Source of the DNA: an uncultured bacterium
Lineage (GTDB): Bacteria > Cyanobacteriota > Vampirovibrionia > Gastranaerophilales > Gastranaerophilaceae
Direction of reading: 5' to 3'
Length of the DNA stretch: 46,741 nt
Assembly: GCA_902783835.1 (NCBI GenBank)
Contig: CACZSN010000020.1
Coordinates: forward strand, 1-46,741
This document shows positions 34,435 through 44,695 of the stretch, piece by piece. The position numbers and the translations under genes are program-made. A model generated the notes under the pieces. The model was given only the letters and a program-made list of their open reading frames with translations, searched no databases and had not been told where the DNA came from. Positions within the stretch are counted from its first letter, which is position 1, and each line of letters begins with the position of its first letter.

Positions 34435-34632
34435 ATGAACGAAAATATCGGCGTTAACGCAGGAAAAATCTGGCAATATTTAGAACAAAACGGAGAATCA
34501 AAAATCGTTAGAGTAAAAAGAGAACTCAAACTCTCTTCTTGTGAACTTTATTTGGCTCTCGGTTGGCTTGCTCGTGAGGGTAACGTCGCTTTTTGTAAGA
34601 AAGGATTTTTCATGTGGGTTAAATTAGTTTAA
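34435..34632 (+). CDS. small winged helix-turn-helix protein, DUF2582-like (65 aa)
   Basis: The sequence starts MNENIGVNAGKIWQYLEQNG and contains SSCELYLALGWLAREG, which matches the small winged-helix family once called DUF2582. Such proteins are predicted to bind nucleic acid, but no function is established to my knowledge. It is monocistronic, with GGAG upstream and a strong terminator, and is divergent from leuDB across an inverted repeat. It could regulate that operon or itself. Confidence 0.82.
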   Translation: MNENIGVNAGKIWQYLEQNGESKIVRVKRELKLSSCELYLALGWLAREGNVAFCKKGFFMWVKLV

Positions 34633-34653
34633 CCGCAAATCCGAAGAATTTAT

Positions 34654-34684
34654 AAAAAGACGACGTAAGTCGTCTTTTTTTTTT
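34654..34684 (+). terminator. terminator of the winged-helix gene
   Basis: AAAAAGACGAC/GTCGTCTTTTT stem with GTAA loop, T-run to about 34684. Confidence 0.9.
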
Positions 34685-34716
34685 GTGTAAAATTATAATG
34701 TAACGAAAGGACAAGT

Positions 34717-35955
34717 ATGTTTGTAAAACACAAAAACTACAATTTACCTGACAAAGACGGATTTTTTGGGGAATTCGGCGGAATGTTCGTTCCTGAAAAT
34801 TTCAAACCCGTACTTCGAAAATTAGACGAAGAATTTGAAAAGGCAATTAAAGACGAAAATTTTGAAAAAGAAGTTTATGAATTATTGAAAGAATACTCGG
34901 GACGTCCGACCCCGTTGTATTTTGCGAAAAGATTGACCGAACATTATGGCAAGGGAAAAATTTATCTCAAACGTGAAGATTTGAATCACACAGGTGCACA
35001 CAAGATTAATAACGTAATCGGACAATGTTTGCTCGCAAAGAGAATGGGGGCACATAAGGTTATTGCGGAAACGGGTGCGGGACAACACGGGGTTGCAACT
35101 GCTACTGTTGCGGCACTTTTGGGTCTTGAATGCGAAATTTTTATGGGCGAAACCGATATGTTCCGTCAACGTTCAAATGTTGATAGAATGAGATTATTGG
35201 GAGCAAAAGTCAACTCTGTTTCTCAAGGTACGAAAACACTTGCAGATGCTTGCGACGCTGCGATTGAATATTGGTTGAATCATGCTGACGAAGTCTTTTA
35301 TGTTTTAGGCTCGGCAGTAGGCCCTCACCCTTATCCGAAAATGGTTCACGCTTTCCAATCTGTTATCAGTGTTGAATCAAGACAACAAATTTTGGAAAAA
35401 GAAGGACGTTTACCTGATTATGTAGTTGCTTGTATTGGCGGCGGTTCGAACGCTATTGGTGCATTTGCGGCATATTTGGAAGATGAAAATGTCAAATTAA
35501 TCGGTGCGGAAGCAGCAGGTGAAGGTGCTGATACAGACCACACGGCAGCAAGTTTGACCAAAGGTAAAAAGACTTATCTTCACGGCATGTACCAATATGT
35601 TTTGGTTGATGAAGAAGGAAATCCGAGAGAATCTTACAGTATTTCGGCAGGTTTGGATTACCCCGGTTGCGGCCCTGAACACTGTTATTTGCACGACACG
35701 GGACGGGCTGAATACTTCCCGATTACGGATACCGAGGCTATTGAGGCTTTCGAAAGATTGTCGAAGTTTGAGGGTATCATTCCTGCAATCGAATCTTCAC
35801 ATGCCTTAGCATATTTGGAATATTTAATGCCAAAAACGAACAAAGATGATATTATAATCGTAAATGTTTCGGGTCGTGGGGACAAAGATACTGAAAGAAT
35901 ATTAGAAATATTGACACAAAGGAAGTTATGGATAAAATCGAAGAAAAATACTTAG
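34717..35955 (+). CDS. trpB: tryptophan synthase beta subunit (412 aa)
   Basis: PLP enzyme that condenses indole with serine to tryptophan. [10 protein letters not shown] at the start, [15 protein letters not shown] with PLP lysine K96, [28 protein letters not shown] for phosphate binding and SGRGDKD near the end are all present. trpA is not adjacent. The C-terminus extends about 15 residues past the conserved GRGDKD region because the frame runs 28 bases into tyrS. The first gene of a trpB-tyrS-cysK-cysE operon. Confidence 0.96.
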   Translation: MFVKHKNYNLPDKDGFFGEFGGMFVPENFKPVLRKLDEEFEKAIKDENFEKEVYELLKEYSGRPTPLYFAKRLTEHYGKGKIYLKREDLNHTGAHKINNVIGQCLLAKRMGAHKVIAETGAGQHGVATATVAALLGLECEIFMGETDMFRQRSNVDRMRLLGAKVNSVSQGTKTLADACDAAIEYWLNHADEVFYVLGSAVGPHPYPKMVHAFQSVISVESRQQILEKEGRLPDYVVACIGGGSNAIGAFAAYLEDENVKLIGAEAAGEGADTDHTAASLTKGKKTYLHGMYQYVLVDEEGNPRESYSISAGLDYPGCGPEHCYLHDTGRAEYFPITDTEAIEAFERLSKFEGIIPAIESSHALAYLEYLMPKTNKDDIIIVNVSGRGDKDTERILEILTQRKLWIKSKKNT

Positions 35956-37148
35956 AGCAGGCAAAAAAGTTAGGTCGTGATTGCGAAATTTTGCCGGGTG
36001 GTGTCGAAGAATTGGCACGAAAATTGCAAAGAGCAGACAAAACAGGTAAACCGCTCAAAATCAAATTGGGAATGGATCCTTCAAGACCCGATTTGCACCT
36101 TGGACATACTGTTGTAATGCGTAAAATCAGAGAATTTCAAAAATTAGGTCATACGCTTCAACTCTTGGTTGGTGGTGCAACGGCGATGATTGGTGATCCT
36201 TCGGGAAAATCGGAAACACGTCCTGCACTTACTCTTGAACAAGTTAAGGAAAATGCACAAACGTATTTTGACCAAATTTCTAAAGTTATTGACGTTCAGT
36301 CGGCAGATGTTTTGAACAATGCCGATTGGCTTCACAAAATGACTTTGCCCGATATTATCGGATTGGCATCAAAAGTTACGGTCGCACAAATTATGACTCG
36401 TGATGATTTCAGCAAGCGTTACAAAGAAGGCTTGCCGATTGCAATTCACGAATTTTTCTACCCGCTTATGCAGGCATACGATTCAGTTGTATTGGATTGC
36501 GATATCGAACTTGGCGGAACTGACCAAAGATTTAACACTTTGCTCGGTCGTGAAATGCAAACTGCTTACGGCAAGGAAGAACCGCAAATCGTAATGCTTT
36601 TGCCGTTGCTTGAGGGTACGGACGGTGTTAAAAAGATGTCAAAATCTTATCCCGAACACTGTATCAGCCTTTGTGATAAGCCATCTGATATGTACGGAAA
36701 AATCATGTCTGTACCTGATGAATTGTTGTTAAGATATTATTCGTTGTTGACGGATTTATCGAACGAGGACATTGCGAACATCAAAAAGCGTCTCGAGACG
36801 GAAAATCCCCGTGATTTGAAGATGCAGTTGGGTCACATTATCGTTGAAATGTATTACAACACTGAAGAAGCCGACAAGGCTCAGGCAGAGTTTGTAAATG
36901 TAGTTCAAAATAAAGGTGTTCCATCAGATGTTCCTGAGTACAAAATCGTTGCGGACACAACGGTTGCTGAAATCGTTATGACGAACAAACTTGTCGAAAG
37001 CAAAGGTGAGTTGAAAAGGCTTGCGGCTCAAGGCGGTTTGAAGATGGACGATGAAAAATGTTCCGACATCAATACGGCGGTCACTTTAGACATGCTCCCT
37101 GTTGTACTCAAAGTCGGAAAAAGAAAGTTCTGTAAGGTCGTAAAATAA
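35928..37148 (+). CDS. tyrS: tyrosyl-tRNA synthetase (406 aa)
   Basis: A class I synthetase that charges tRNA-Tyr. The HIGH-like motif is HLGH at 57-60 within [19 protein letters not shown] and [10 protein letters not shown] (KMSKS loop) follow, and an S4 RNA-binding domain occupies the last 70 residues. The sequence is of the TyrZ-like subclass. AAAGGAA precedes the ATG inside the end of trpB, so translation is coupled. cysK begins on the last base of its stop codon. Confidence 0.95.
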   Translation: MDKIEEKYLEQAKKLGRDCEILPGGVEELARKLQRADKTGKPLKIKLGMDPSRPDLHLGHTVVMRKIREFQKLGHTLQLLVGGATAMIGDPSGKSETRPALTLEQVKENAQTYFDQISKVIDVQSADVLNNADWLHKMTLPDIIGLASKVTVAQIMTRDDFSKRYKEGLPIAIHEFFYPLMQAYDSVVLDCDIELGGTDQRFNTLLGREMQTAYGKEEPQIVMLLPLLEGTDGVKKMSKSYPEHCISLCDKPSDMYGKIMSVPDELLLRYYSLLTDLSNEDIANIKKRLETENPRDLKMQLGHIIVEMYYNTEEADKAQAEFVNVVQNKGVPSDVPEYKIVADTTVAEIVMTNKLVESKGELKRLAAQGGLKMDDEKCSDINTAVTLDMLPVVLKVGKRKFCKVVK

Positions 37149-38068
37149 TGAAAATTTATGAAAATTTAACTGAGTTAATCGGAAATACCCCTCTTATAAA
37201 AATCAATAAAATCAATGACGGAAACGCTCAAATCTGTGTCAAGGCTGAATATTTCAACCCTACGAACTCCGTAAAAGACAGAGCCGCATATTATATGCTC
37301 AAATGTGCTTTTGAACAAGGAGAAATCGATAAGGATACCGTGATTATTGAGCCTACAAGCGGTAATACGGGTATCGGACTTGCGATGTGTGCTGCCGTTT
37401 ATGGTATGAAGTTGATTTTGACAATGCCCGAATCAATGAGTGAAGAAAGAAAGAAAATTCTTCGTGGTTTCGGTGCGGAACTCATTTTGACTCCTGCAAA
37501 AGCAGGCATGCAAGGTGCTGTTGACGAGGCGTTGAATTTGATGATGAAGTATAAAAATTCATTTATGCCGTCGCAGTTTACAAATCCGAATAATTCAAAA
37601 ATCCATTATTTGACGACTGCTGAAGAAATTTGGGCTGACACAGAAGGAAAAGTTGACATATTTGTATCGGCTTTTGGCACAAGTGGCACACTCACTGGCG
37701 TTTCAAAGAGATTGAAAGAATTAAATCCGAACGTTTATACAGTTGGGGTTGAACCTTTTGAAAGTCCTCTTTTGACGGAAGGTAAGGCAGGAAGCCACGG
37801 TATTCAAGGTATTGGAGCAAATTTTGTTCCGGAAATTCTTGATAAAAATGTGGTGAACGAATTTTTGGACGTTAAAACAGAAGATGCTTTGAAGTATGCA
37901 AAACTTTGTGCAACAAAAGAAGGTATTTTGTGCGGAATTTCTTCCGGAGCTGCACTTTATGCGGCAGTTCAACTTTCAAAACGAGAAGAATTCAAAGACA
38001 AATTAATTGTCGCAATTCTCCCCGATTTCGGTGAAAGATATTTGTCTACAAAACTTTTCGAGAATTAA
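37148..38068 (+). CDS. cysK: cysteine synthase (O-acetylserine sulfhydrylase, 306 aa)
   Basis: Makes cysteine from O-acetylserine and sulphide with [18 protein letters not shown] is the usual start, [13 protein letters not shown] contains PLP lysine K43, [12 protein letters not shown] binds phosphate, and [11 protein letters not shown] is near the C-terminus. Length is typical. The next gene, cysE, makes its substrate and starts one base after its stop; together they encode the complete last two steps from serine to cysteine. Confidence 0.96.
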   Translation: MKIYENLTELIGNTPLIKINKINDGNAQICVKAEYFNPTNSVKDRAAYYMLKCAFEQGEIDKDTVIIEPTSGNTGIGLAMCAAVYGMKLILTMPESMSEERKKILRGFGAELILTPAKAGMQGAVDEALNLMMKYKNSFMPSQFTNPNNSKIHYLTTAEEIWADTEGKVDIFVSAFGTSGTLTGVSKRLKELNPNVYTVGVEPFESPLLTEGKAGSHGIQGIGANFVPEILDKNVVNEFLDVKTEDALKYAKLCATKEGILCGISSGAALYAAVQLSKREEFKDKLIVAILPDFGERYLSTKLFEN

Positions 38069-38069
38069 T

Positions 38070-38729
38070 ATGCGACTGTTAAAAAGAACAATTACACAGA
38101 TAAAAGAAGATATTAAGACGATTTATGACAAAGATCCTGCGGCGAGAAATCTTGTAGAGGTGATTTTTTGTTACCCTGGCTTGCACGCATTGATTTGCCA
38201 CAGGATTTGCCATAAATTGAATTATTGGAAAATCCCGTTTATTCCGAGATTGATTTCGCAAATTTCGAGATTTTTTACGGGAATTGAAATTCACCCCGCT
38301 GCAACAATCGGTCACAGATTTTTCATTGACCACGGAATGGGTGTTGTCATTGGGGAAACGACGATTATCGGAGATGACGTTTTGATTTATCAAGGGGTAA
38401 CTCTTGGCGGAACAGGCAAAGAGGCAGGCAAACGTCACCCGACGATTTGTAACGATGTTGTAATCGGTGCCGGAGCAAAGGTTTTGGGTAATATAACAAT
38501 CGGCTCGGGAGCAAGAATCGGTGCGGGTTCGGTCGTAATTGATTCTGTTCCTGAGCATGCCACTGTTGTTGGTATTCCGGGTAGAATTGTTCAACAAAAA
38601 GTCTATGTTGACGGGCAACTTCAGCACAACAGAATTCCCGACCCTGTTGCTTGTCAGTTGAACAGGCTTAAATATGAAATTGTTGATTTAAAAGAAGACG
38701 TTGAAAATTTAAAAAATAATAGTCATTGA
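38070..38729 (+). CDS. cysE: serine O-acetyltransferase (219 aa)
   Basis: Transfers acetyl from acetyl-CoA to serine. After a helical N-terminal region, left-handed beta-helix repeats carry [20 protein letters not shown], with the catalytic histidines, [36 protein letters not shown] and [12 protein letters not shown]. The short form lacks the long N-terminal domain of the enterobacterial enzyme. The start at 38070 gives MRLLKR and follows cysK by one base; an upstream in-frame start lies inside cysK. The C-terminal tail is extended and helical. Confidence 0.94.
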   Translation: MRLLKRTITQIKEDIKTIYDKDPAARNLVEVIFCYPGLHALICHRICHKLNYWKIPFIPRLISQISRFFTGIEIHPAATIGHRFFIDHGMGVVIGETTIIGDDVLIYQGVTLGGTGKEAGKRHPTICNDVVIGAGAKVLGNITIGSGARIGAGSVVIDSVPEHATVVGIPGRIVQQKVYVDGQLQHNRIPDPVACQLNRLKYEIVDLKEDVENLKNNSH

Positions 38730-38789
38730 TGGCTTTAGATTTGTTAATATTGGGTACAAAATGGTTTCCGATATGATAAAATTGACATT

Positions 38790-40463
38790 ATGAATAAACG
38801 TGATATTCTTGTGTTTTCCGCATTATGGATATATATAGGGTGTTTCTGTGTGATTTGTCCGCTTTTCCCTGATGCGGATTGGTTGAATTATCACCATTAT
38901 AATTGTTGGGCATTTTTGAACGGAAGAATGGGATTGGATTTTCTTGCAAGCAATTCGAGAGCTTGCATAAATCCGTTGATTGATTTGCCTACGTATTTTT
39001 TGATTAATTTATTGAATAATCATCCGAAACTTTTCATTTTTGTTTCAGCGATTGATACTGCGGGGTTATTTTTTGTATTTTACAAAATTTTAGATTTAGT
39101 TATTGAAAAATCACACGAGTTTGCGACGAAAACATTAGTGATTTTATTTTCGATTTTATATATGATTTTAGCTCCCGCAATAGTTATCGGATTGGATTTT
39201 GCACGGAATGATACAATTATTGCATTTTTATTGTTATCTTCATTTTATTTATTTTTAAAATATTATTTGGAGGTAAAAAAATCCGAGACCAAAAGATTTT
39301 TTATGTTGTTTTTATGCGGAATTTTTTCGGGAATTGCACTGGGTTTAAAGCTTTCTGTTGCAAGTTTCGTTTTCGGATTGGGACTGTTATTTTTGATATT
39401 TTTCAAAAAATCACAAAGTGGAATGAAAGATTTATTTTTGTGGTTATGCGGAGTTGTCAGTGCATTTTTTGTGATTGACGGATGGTGGTTGTTGAAATGT
39501 TATTCAGTTTTTCAAAACCCTCTGTTCCCGTATTATAATCATATTTTCAAGTCTCCGTTTGCGGATGCGGTAAATTTTTCGGGCAACGATTATTGGTTAA
39601 GTTATCCGAAAAATCTGTTTGAATTTATTTTTTATCCGTTTATAAAAAGTAATTATTTTACGTACTTTTTTGAAAATCACGGTGTTGATTATCGTTTTCC
39701 GATAGCTTTTGTTAGTACGATTTTTCTGATTATTTGTATGAAAAAGGACAAATCGGAAATTATACAAAATCTTATAAAAAGAGAATATTTGATTGCAATA
39801 TTGACGGTTGTAACGGTGAGTTACTTATTGAATTTGGTGTTATTCGGTTCTCCGTCGAGATATATTATTGCAAGTATTCTTTTTTACGGGTTGATTTTTT
39901 TGATAGTCGGGCTTTATTTAGGACAGCATTTTAAAAATCCTAAGCTTTTCTTTAAAGTATTTATTTTGTTGGCTGTACCGGTTTATTTATTCCAAAATTT
40001 TGGAGAACTCGATTATAATTTTTGTCGGGATAATAAATCGTGTATTTTAAATCAACCTGATTTGGGGTTTGAAGATGGCTCGGTTGTTCTGTTTTCATCA
40101 ATAAATACATCTTTTCTTGCTGTTTCTCAAAATCAAAATGTGAAGTATACAAGATTGCAAATTCCTTCGGATATTTATGAAAAACATAAAGATTTTCAAA
40201 AACATATAGATGTTTATTTTTTCAGTAAATATTTCCCTTCAAAATATAGCGAAAAGTATTGTCAGGATTTGATTTCGAGTGATAAAAAATTATACGTGAT
40301 TTTTTACGATGATGATTTTTTGACGTTAATTCTCGATTCTCTTGACAAGTACAATTTGCAAAGAAAAAATCCGCGAAAATTAAGGAATTGCAGGCAGCCT
40401 GAAGGTGAAATTTTTGGCTCAACGTGGGGCTTTGGCGGCAATTATGTTTGTGAATTTAATTAG
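38790..40463 (+). CDS. polytopic membrane protein, GT-C glycosyltransferase-like (557 aa)
   Basis: About ten hydrophobic segments span the first 410 residues, and a soluble C-terminal part of about 140 residues follows. Near the first external loop is PDADWLNYHHYNCWAFLNGR, with an acidic pair followed by a YHHYN motif, as in GT-C glycosyltransferases that use polyprenyl-phosphate sugars; INPLIDLPTYF follows. It is 9 bases upstream of a full-length paralogue and then a GT2 gene. Together they look like a lipid-linked sugar system: the GT2 makes the donor and the GT-C proteins transfer it outside the membrane. The acceptor is unknown. Confidence 0.75.
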   Translation: MNKRDILVFSALWIYIGCFCVICPLFPDADWLNYHHYNCWAFLNGRMGLDFLASNSRACINPLIDLPTYFLINLLNNHPKLFIFVSAIDTAGLFFVFYKILDLVIEKSHEFATKTLVILFSILYMILAPAIVIGLDFARNDTIIAFLLLSSFYLFLKYYLEVKKSETKRFFMLFLCGIFSGIALGLKLSVASFVFGLGLLFLIFFKKSQSGMKDLFLWLCGVVSAFFVIDGWWLLKCYSVFQNPLFPYYNHIFKSPFADAVNFSGNDYWLSYPKNLFEFIFYPFIKSNYFTYFFENHGVDYRFPIAFVSTIFLIICMKKDKSEIIQNLIKREYLIAILTVVTVSYLLNLVLFGSPSRYIIASILFYGLIFLIVGLYLGQHFKNPKLFFKVFILLAVPVYLFQNFGELDYNFCRDNKSCILNQPDLGFEDGSVVLFSSINTSFLAVSQNQNVKYTRLQIPSDIYEKHKDFQKHIDVYFFSKYFPSKYSEKYCQDLISSDKKLYVIFYDDDFLTLILDSLDKYNLQRKNPRKLRNCRQPEGEIFGSTWGFGGNYVCEFN

Positions 40464-40472
40464 AAAGAAATT

Positions 40473-42173
40473 ATGCAACAATCAATAAAAAAAGACATTT
40501 TAATATTTTTATTTTTGTGGATTTTTTATTATTTAATAAGTTCAATAAATCCCGTAATGCCTGATTGGGATTGGATGAATTACCATCATTACAATGCTTG
40601 GGCGGTTCTTAACGATAGATTGGGTGTTGATTTTTTTGCAACAAATTCGAGAACTTGCATAAATCCGATTTGCAATTTAATAAATTACGTTTTGATGTTT
40701 AAACTCAATAATCATCCTGATTTATTTTTTGCAATTTCGTCTTTGGATACGGCATTTTTGTTGTTTTTTGCATATAAAATAGCGGACTTTGTTTTTTCGG
40801 GATTGAAAAATTTATGGATGAAAAATACCGCATTAATTTTTTCATTTTTATTTGTATGTTTGTCACCGTTGATGATTAATGAAACTGATTTTTCGCGAAA
40901 TGATGCTTTTGTAGGGGCATTTTTGCTTTGCGGATTTTATATTTTTATAAAAAATTATTTTCGAAATTCCGATAATAAACGCTTTTTTATGTTATTTTTG
41001 TGCGGAATTCTTTTCGGAGTTGCTCTTGGATTAAAATTGTCCGTTTATCCTTTTGTTGTTGCTTTAGGTGTTTTATTTTTGCTTTTTTTCAAAAAAACAA
41101 AAAATTGCATAAAAGATTTATTTTTGTGGACAGGCGGTGTGTTAACAGCGTTTTTGGCGGTTGACGGATGGTGGATTGTGAAATGTTATGCCTCGTTTAA
41201 AAATCCGTTTTTCCCATATTTTAATAATATTTTTAAATCACCGTATGTCGATGTTTTGAATTGTTTGCCAAATGAGTATTTTAGCACAACTCCGAAAAAT
41301 TTTGCAGAGTGGATTTTTTGCCCGTTTTTGCGTGGCGATTCTTTTGTGTATTTTTTGGAAAACGGAGGGTTTGAACCGAGATTCGGAATTACATATGTTG
41401 CTGTAATCGTTTTATTTATAATGCTTTGGGTCACATTCGTAAATAAAAATTATGAAAAATATTTTGGTTTTACAGACTCTGAAAACCTGATAAGTTTATT
41501 GATTTTTGTAAGTGTAACCTATGTTTTGGATTTGGCAACTTTCGGAACAAACGGAAGATTTATAACCGGAATTTTTCCTTTGTTCGGGATTTTGGTCGTT
41601 ACATTGATTTTTGCAATTGCCAAAAATTCTAAAAAATTTATCATACTAAATCTTTCGATAATCCTTGTTTATGCAACGATAATGTCTTCTTTGGGCGGTT
41701 TATCTTTTTGGAGAGAATCAACACCGATTGAAATAAAATCGATTTCAAAATTGATAGAAGAACCGGATTTAAAATTTAAGGATAACTCGGTCGTATTGCT
41801 TTTGACACAAGGAACATCGTTTATCGTTTCTCACCAAAATCAAAAAGTTCAGTATGTCGGTTTTCAAATTCAATCGGATGTTTTTGATAAATATAAAGAT
41901 GAAATATTTCCGTTAGATTTATTTTTGTATAGTAAATATTTTCCGTCGAAATATGCTGAAAAGTATGTTCGGGATTTGATTTCGAGTGATAAAAATATCT
42001 ACGTGATATTTAATGCGGAAGACTTTTTGACCGTTGCACAATCGGCTTTAGACGGCTATAATAAAAATAGGTCTGTGTTGAGAAAATATAGTAATTGCAG
42101 ACCGATTTCGGGTAAAGTATTTGGGACTGAGTATTTTGCATACGAAAAAAAATATGTTTGTGATTTTAATTGA
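40473..42173 (+). CDS. polytopic membrane protein, paralogue of the preceding gene (566 aa)
   Basis: The same architecture as its upstream neighbour, with strongly matching stretches: MPDWDWMNYHHYNAWAVLND, NSRTCINPICNL, RFFMLFLCGILFGVALGLKL, VDGWWIVKCYASFKNPFFPY and a C-terminal SKYFPSKYAEKYVRDLISSD. It has arisen by tandem duplication and has since diverged throughout. The shared WxxYHHYN motif supports a GT-C-type active site in both. Its stop overlaps the ribosome binding site of the GT2 gene. Confidence 0.75.
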   Translation: MQQSIKKDILIFLFLWIFYYLISSINPVMPDWDWMNYHHYNAWAVLNDRLGVDFFATNSRTCINPICNLINYVLMFKLNNHPDLFFAISSLDTAFLLFFAYKIADFVFSGLKNLWMKNTALIFSFLFVCLSPLMINETDFSRNDAFVGAFLLCGFYIFIKNYFRNSDNKRFFMLFLCGILFGVALGLKLSVYPFVVALGVLFLLFFKKTKNCIKDLFLWTGGVLTAFLAVDGWWIVKCYASFKNPFFPYFNNIFKSPYVDVLNCLPNEYFSTTPKNFAEWIFCPFLRGDSFVYFLENGGFEPRFGITYVAVIVLFIMLWVTFVNKNYEKYFGFTDSENLISLLIFVSVTYVLDLATFGTNGRFITGIFPLFGILVVTLIFAIAKNSKKFIILNLSIILVYATIMSSLGGLSFWRESTPIEIKSISKLIEEPDLKFKDNSVVLLLTQGTSFIVSHQNQKVQYVGFQIQSDVFDKYKDEIFPLDLFLYSKYFPSKYAEKYVRDLISSDKNIYVIFNAEDFLTVAQSALDGYNKNRSVLRKYSNCRPISGKVFGTEYFAYEKKYVCDFN

Positions 42174-42181
42174 GGTGAACC

Positions 42182-42898
42182 TTGTCGACAGAATACGATT
42201 TATCAGTTGTTATTCCATGTTTGAATGAAGAAGCTACGGTTGGTTTATGCATCCAAAAAGCTTTAGACAGCCTGAAAAAAAATAATATAAAAGGTGAAAT
42301 TATAATATCTGACAACGGTTCGGTTGATAAATCGGTTGAAATTGTCAAATCATTTAATCTTCCAAACGTAAAAGTTGTTCACTGTGAAGAAAAAGGTTAC
42401 GGAAATGCATTAAAGACAGGGTTTTCCGCGGCGAACGGAAAATATATTTTGATGGGCGATGCGGATGATACATACGACATGTCAAAAATATATGATTTTT
42501 ATTCAAAAGCTGTTTCTGATGAAAATATTTCAATGGTTATCGGCTCAAGGTTCAGAGGCGGAATTGAAAAAGGTGCTATGCCGTTTCTTCATAAATATCT
42601 CGGAAATCCGGTTATTACAATGCTTATTGTTGTATTGTTCGGTGCTAAAATTACGGATTCTCAATGCGGAATGAGATTGTTTAAAAAATCCGATTTTGAA
42701 AAAATTGACTTTAAATCTGACGGAATGGAATTTGCTTCGGATATTATTATTGAATTTATGAAACATAATATGAAAATTGTGGAAATTCCGACAACATTGA
42801 GCAAGGATAGAGCGGGCAGAAAACCTCATTTGAGAACATTTCCTGACGGATATCGTGTCATAAAATTTATTTTGAAAAAACGTTTTCTGAATAATTAA
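42182..42898 (+). CDS. family 2 glycosyltransferase, polyprenyl-phosphate sugar synthase-like (238 aa)
   Basis: A cytoplasmic GT-A fold enzyme. LSVVIPCLNEEATV at the start, EIIISDNGSVDKS, and GDADDTYD (the DxD metal-binding motif) are the family hallmarks; GSRFRGGIEKGAMP and SQCGMRLFKKSDF resemble dolichyl-phosphate mannose synthase and its bacterial relatives. No membrane segments are appended. The start is a TTG at 42182 with GAGGTG five bases before it. It is coupled with the two GT-C-like genes and probably supplies their polyprenyl-phosphate-linked sugar. Confidence 0.88.
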   Translation: MSTEYDLSVVIPCLNEEATVGLCIQKALDSLKKNNIKGEIIISDNGSVDKSVEIVKSFNLPNVKVVHCEEKGYGNALKTGFSAANGKYILMGDADDTYDMSKIYDFYSKAVSDENISMVIGSRFRGGIEKGAMPFLHKYLGNPVITMLIVVLFGAKITDSQCGMRLFKKSDFEKIDFKSDGMEFASDIIIEFMKHNMKIVEIPTTLSKDRAGRKPHLRTFPDGYRVIKFILKKRFLNN

Positions 42899-42976
42899 AA
42901 AATATTTATAAAAAAATTATTTTGAGTGTTAAGACTGTCATGTTTTTAGTATGATGTAATCAAAGAGGAAAAAATA

Positions 42977-43969
42977 ATGACAGACGTATATTTAGGAATA
43001 GATGTCGGCTCGGTTACAACCAAGTTGGCGATGGTAGATACAAACGGACAACCGGTAGATTGTTTTATGATTAGAACATCAGGTCAGCCGGTAAAAGCTG
43101 TTCAATCAGGAATGAAAAGCCTTTATGCACAAGCTAAAACGGATTATAACGTTCTTGGTGTAGGCACGACGGGAAGCGGACGTAATCTTGCGGGTGCTTT
43201 GGTCGGTGCGGATATTATTAAAAACGAAATTACGGCTCACGCAGTAGCTGCAAGCACTTACGTTCCGGATGTTCAAACAATTCTCGAAATCGGCGGACAA
43301 GACAGTAAAATTATTATTCTCAGAGACGGAATTGTTACCGACTTTGCGATGAATACTGTTTGTGCGGCAGGTACGGGTTCTTTTCTTGATCAACAAGCAT
43401 CAAGATTAAATGTTCCTATTGAAAATTTTGGTGATGTTGCACTTCGTTCAACGTCTCCAGCTCGTATTGCAGGTCGTTGCGGTGTTTTCGCCGAAAGTGA
43501 TTTGATTCACAAACAACAGTTGGGATATCCCGAAGAAGATTTGCTTTACGGACTTTGCCAAGCTCTTGTAAGAAATTATTTGAGTAATTTGGCATTGGGA
43601 AAAGAAATTCTTCCGACGGTTACGTTCCAAGGCGGTGTTGCAACGAACAAAGGCATGGTAAAGGCTTTTGAAGAAGCGTTGGGAATGAAAGTAACAGTTC
43701 CTGATAATCACCAAAATATGGGTGCAATCGGTGCGGCACTTCTTGCGATGGAAAATCACCAATTTACGGGTGAACCGACGAAGTTTAAAGGACAACACGT
43801 TGGCGATATGAAATTTAATTCACAAACCCGTCAATGTAACGGTTGTTCAAATAACTGTGAAATCGTTACTATTACTGAAGAAGATCCTGATAATCCGCTT
43901 AAAGAAGGTGAAAAACCGAAAATTATCGCACGTTGGGGCGGTACTTGCGGAAAATGGGATTTGGCATAA
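42977..43969 (+). CDS. 2-hydroxyacyl-CoA dehydratase activator, BadF/HgdC type (330 aa)
   Basis: An ASKHA-fold ATPase that passes electrons to 2-hydroxyacyl-CoA dehydratases or benzoyl-CoA-type reductases. GIDVGSVTTKLAMV is the nucleotide motif and GQDSK the second one. C129 (TVCAAGTGSFLD) and C168 (AGRCGVFAESD) would bridge the [4Fe-4S] cluster between two monomers. The C-terminus carries extra cysteines, CNGCSNNCEI and GGTCGKWD, beyond the usual length. No dehydratase subunits are adjacent, so the partner is unlinked or this is one of the uncharacterised orphan activators. It has its own terminator. Confidence 0.9.
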   Translation: MTDVYLGIDVGSVTTKLAMVDTNGQPVDCFMIRTSGQPVKAVQSGMKSLYAQAKTDYNVLGVGTTGSGRNLAGALVGADIIKNEITAHAVAASTYVPDVQTILEIGGQDSKIIILRDGIVTDFAMNTVCAAGTGSFLDQQASRLNVPIENFGDVALRSTSPARIAGRCGVFAESDLIHKQQLGYPEEDLLYGLCQALVRNYLSNLALGKEILPTVTFQGGVATNKGMVKAFEEALGMKVTVPDNHQNMGAIGAALLAMENHQFTGEPTKFKGQHVGDMKFNSQTRQCNGCSNNCEIVTITEEDPDNPLKEGEKPKIIARWGGTCGKWDLA

Positions 43970-43983
43970 TCCGATTTTTGACG

Positions 43984-44016
43984 AAAAAAAAAGGCCTCAT
44001 TTGAGGTCTTTTTTTT
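43984..44016. terminator. bidirectional terminator between convergent genes
   Basis: AAGGCCTC (43991-43998)/GAGGTCTT (44003-44010) stem with ATTT loop. A T-run to 44016 serves the activator gene, and an A-run from 43984 serves the minus-strand ccdA-like gene. Confidence 0.85.
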
Positions 44017-44695
44017 ATCTGCCGATAATGTTTATATAAACATTTGCCCAAACGCTAAGTGCGAAAAGGATAAAGACCCATCCCGAAAATTTTACGAGTA
44101 AATCGGTATATTTTTGAATTTTTTGCAAATTTTTAAGAAATGAAGCGAAAAGACCCGCCAATATTACAATTAAACATTGTCCGAATGCAAACGCGAAAAG
44201 CATGAAAAATGCTGTAACGTAATCTGATGTTTTTGTTGCAATTGCCATAATTGCAAGCAAAATCGGAGATGCACACGGTGCTGCCAAAAATGCAAATAAT
44301 ACTCCGATTAAAAACGGATACCAAAATCGGCTTGTAGAGTTTGATTGAGGAATTTTTTTGACGACTGTGGGAAGTTGAAAATCGATAATTCCCGCAAGTT
44401 GCAACCCCAAAACCATTAATACCGAACCGAAAATAATTACTAAAACAGGGATATTAAATCCGCCGAAAACTTTGCCGGCAGAAGCACACAAAATTCCGAT
44501 AACACTAAGAATACTTGATAATCCCAATGAAAAAGCAAGTAATTTCATTCCCAAATCGGAAAAGGTTGTGTTTTTAGAACCGCAAACATAAGCTAAAATT
44601 AACGGCAAAAGAGCAATTGAACAGGGCGAAACGGACGAAATTATTCCGCCCAAAAATGACCCTAAAATGTATGATAATTTTACTAAAAATGTCAT
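44015..44695 (-). CDS. CcdA/DsbD-type membrane thiol-electron carrier (226 aa)
   Basis: Six hydrophobic segments of the CcdA/DsbD transmembrane family. The two conserved Cys-containing motifs are SPCSIALLPLI in segment 1 and APCASPILLAI in segment 4; they carry electrons from cytoplasmic thioredoxin to the outside. It overlaps the preceding thioredoxin-like gene by four bases, and the pair matches cytochrome-c-biogenesis or thiol-reduction modules. No cytochrome maturation gene is nearby, so general periplasmic disulphide reduction is the safer call. Confidence 0.92.
   Translation of the reverse strand: MTFLVKLSYILGSFLGGIISSVSPCSIALLPLILAYVCGSKNTTFSDLGMKLLAFSLGLSSILSVIGILCASAGKVFGGFNIPVLVIIFGSVLMVLGLQLAGIIDFQLPTVVKKIPQSNSTSRFWYPFLIGVLFAFLAAPCASPILLAIMAIATKTSDYVTAFFMLFAFAFGQCLIVILAGLFASFLKNLQKIQKYTDLLVKFSGWVFILFALSVWANVYINIIGR

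Noticed and set aside
38079..38627. 182-codon minus-strand frame inside cysE
   Set aside because: Antisense to conserved hexapeptide repeats; its Asn/Cys/Arg-rich composition is an artefact of those repeats.
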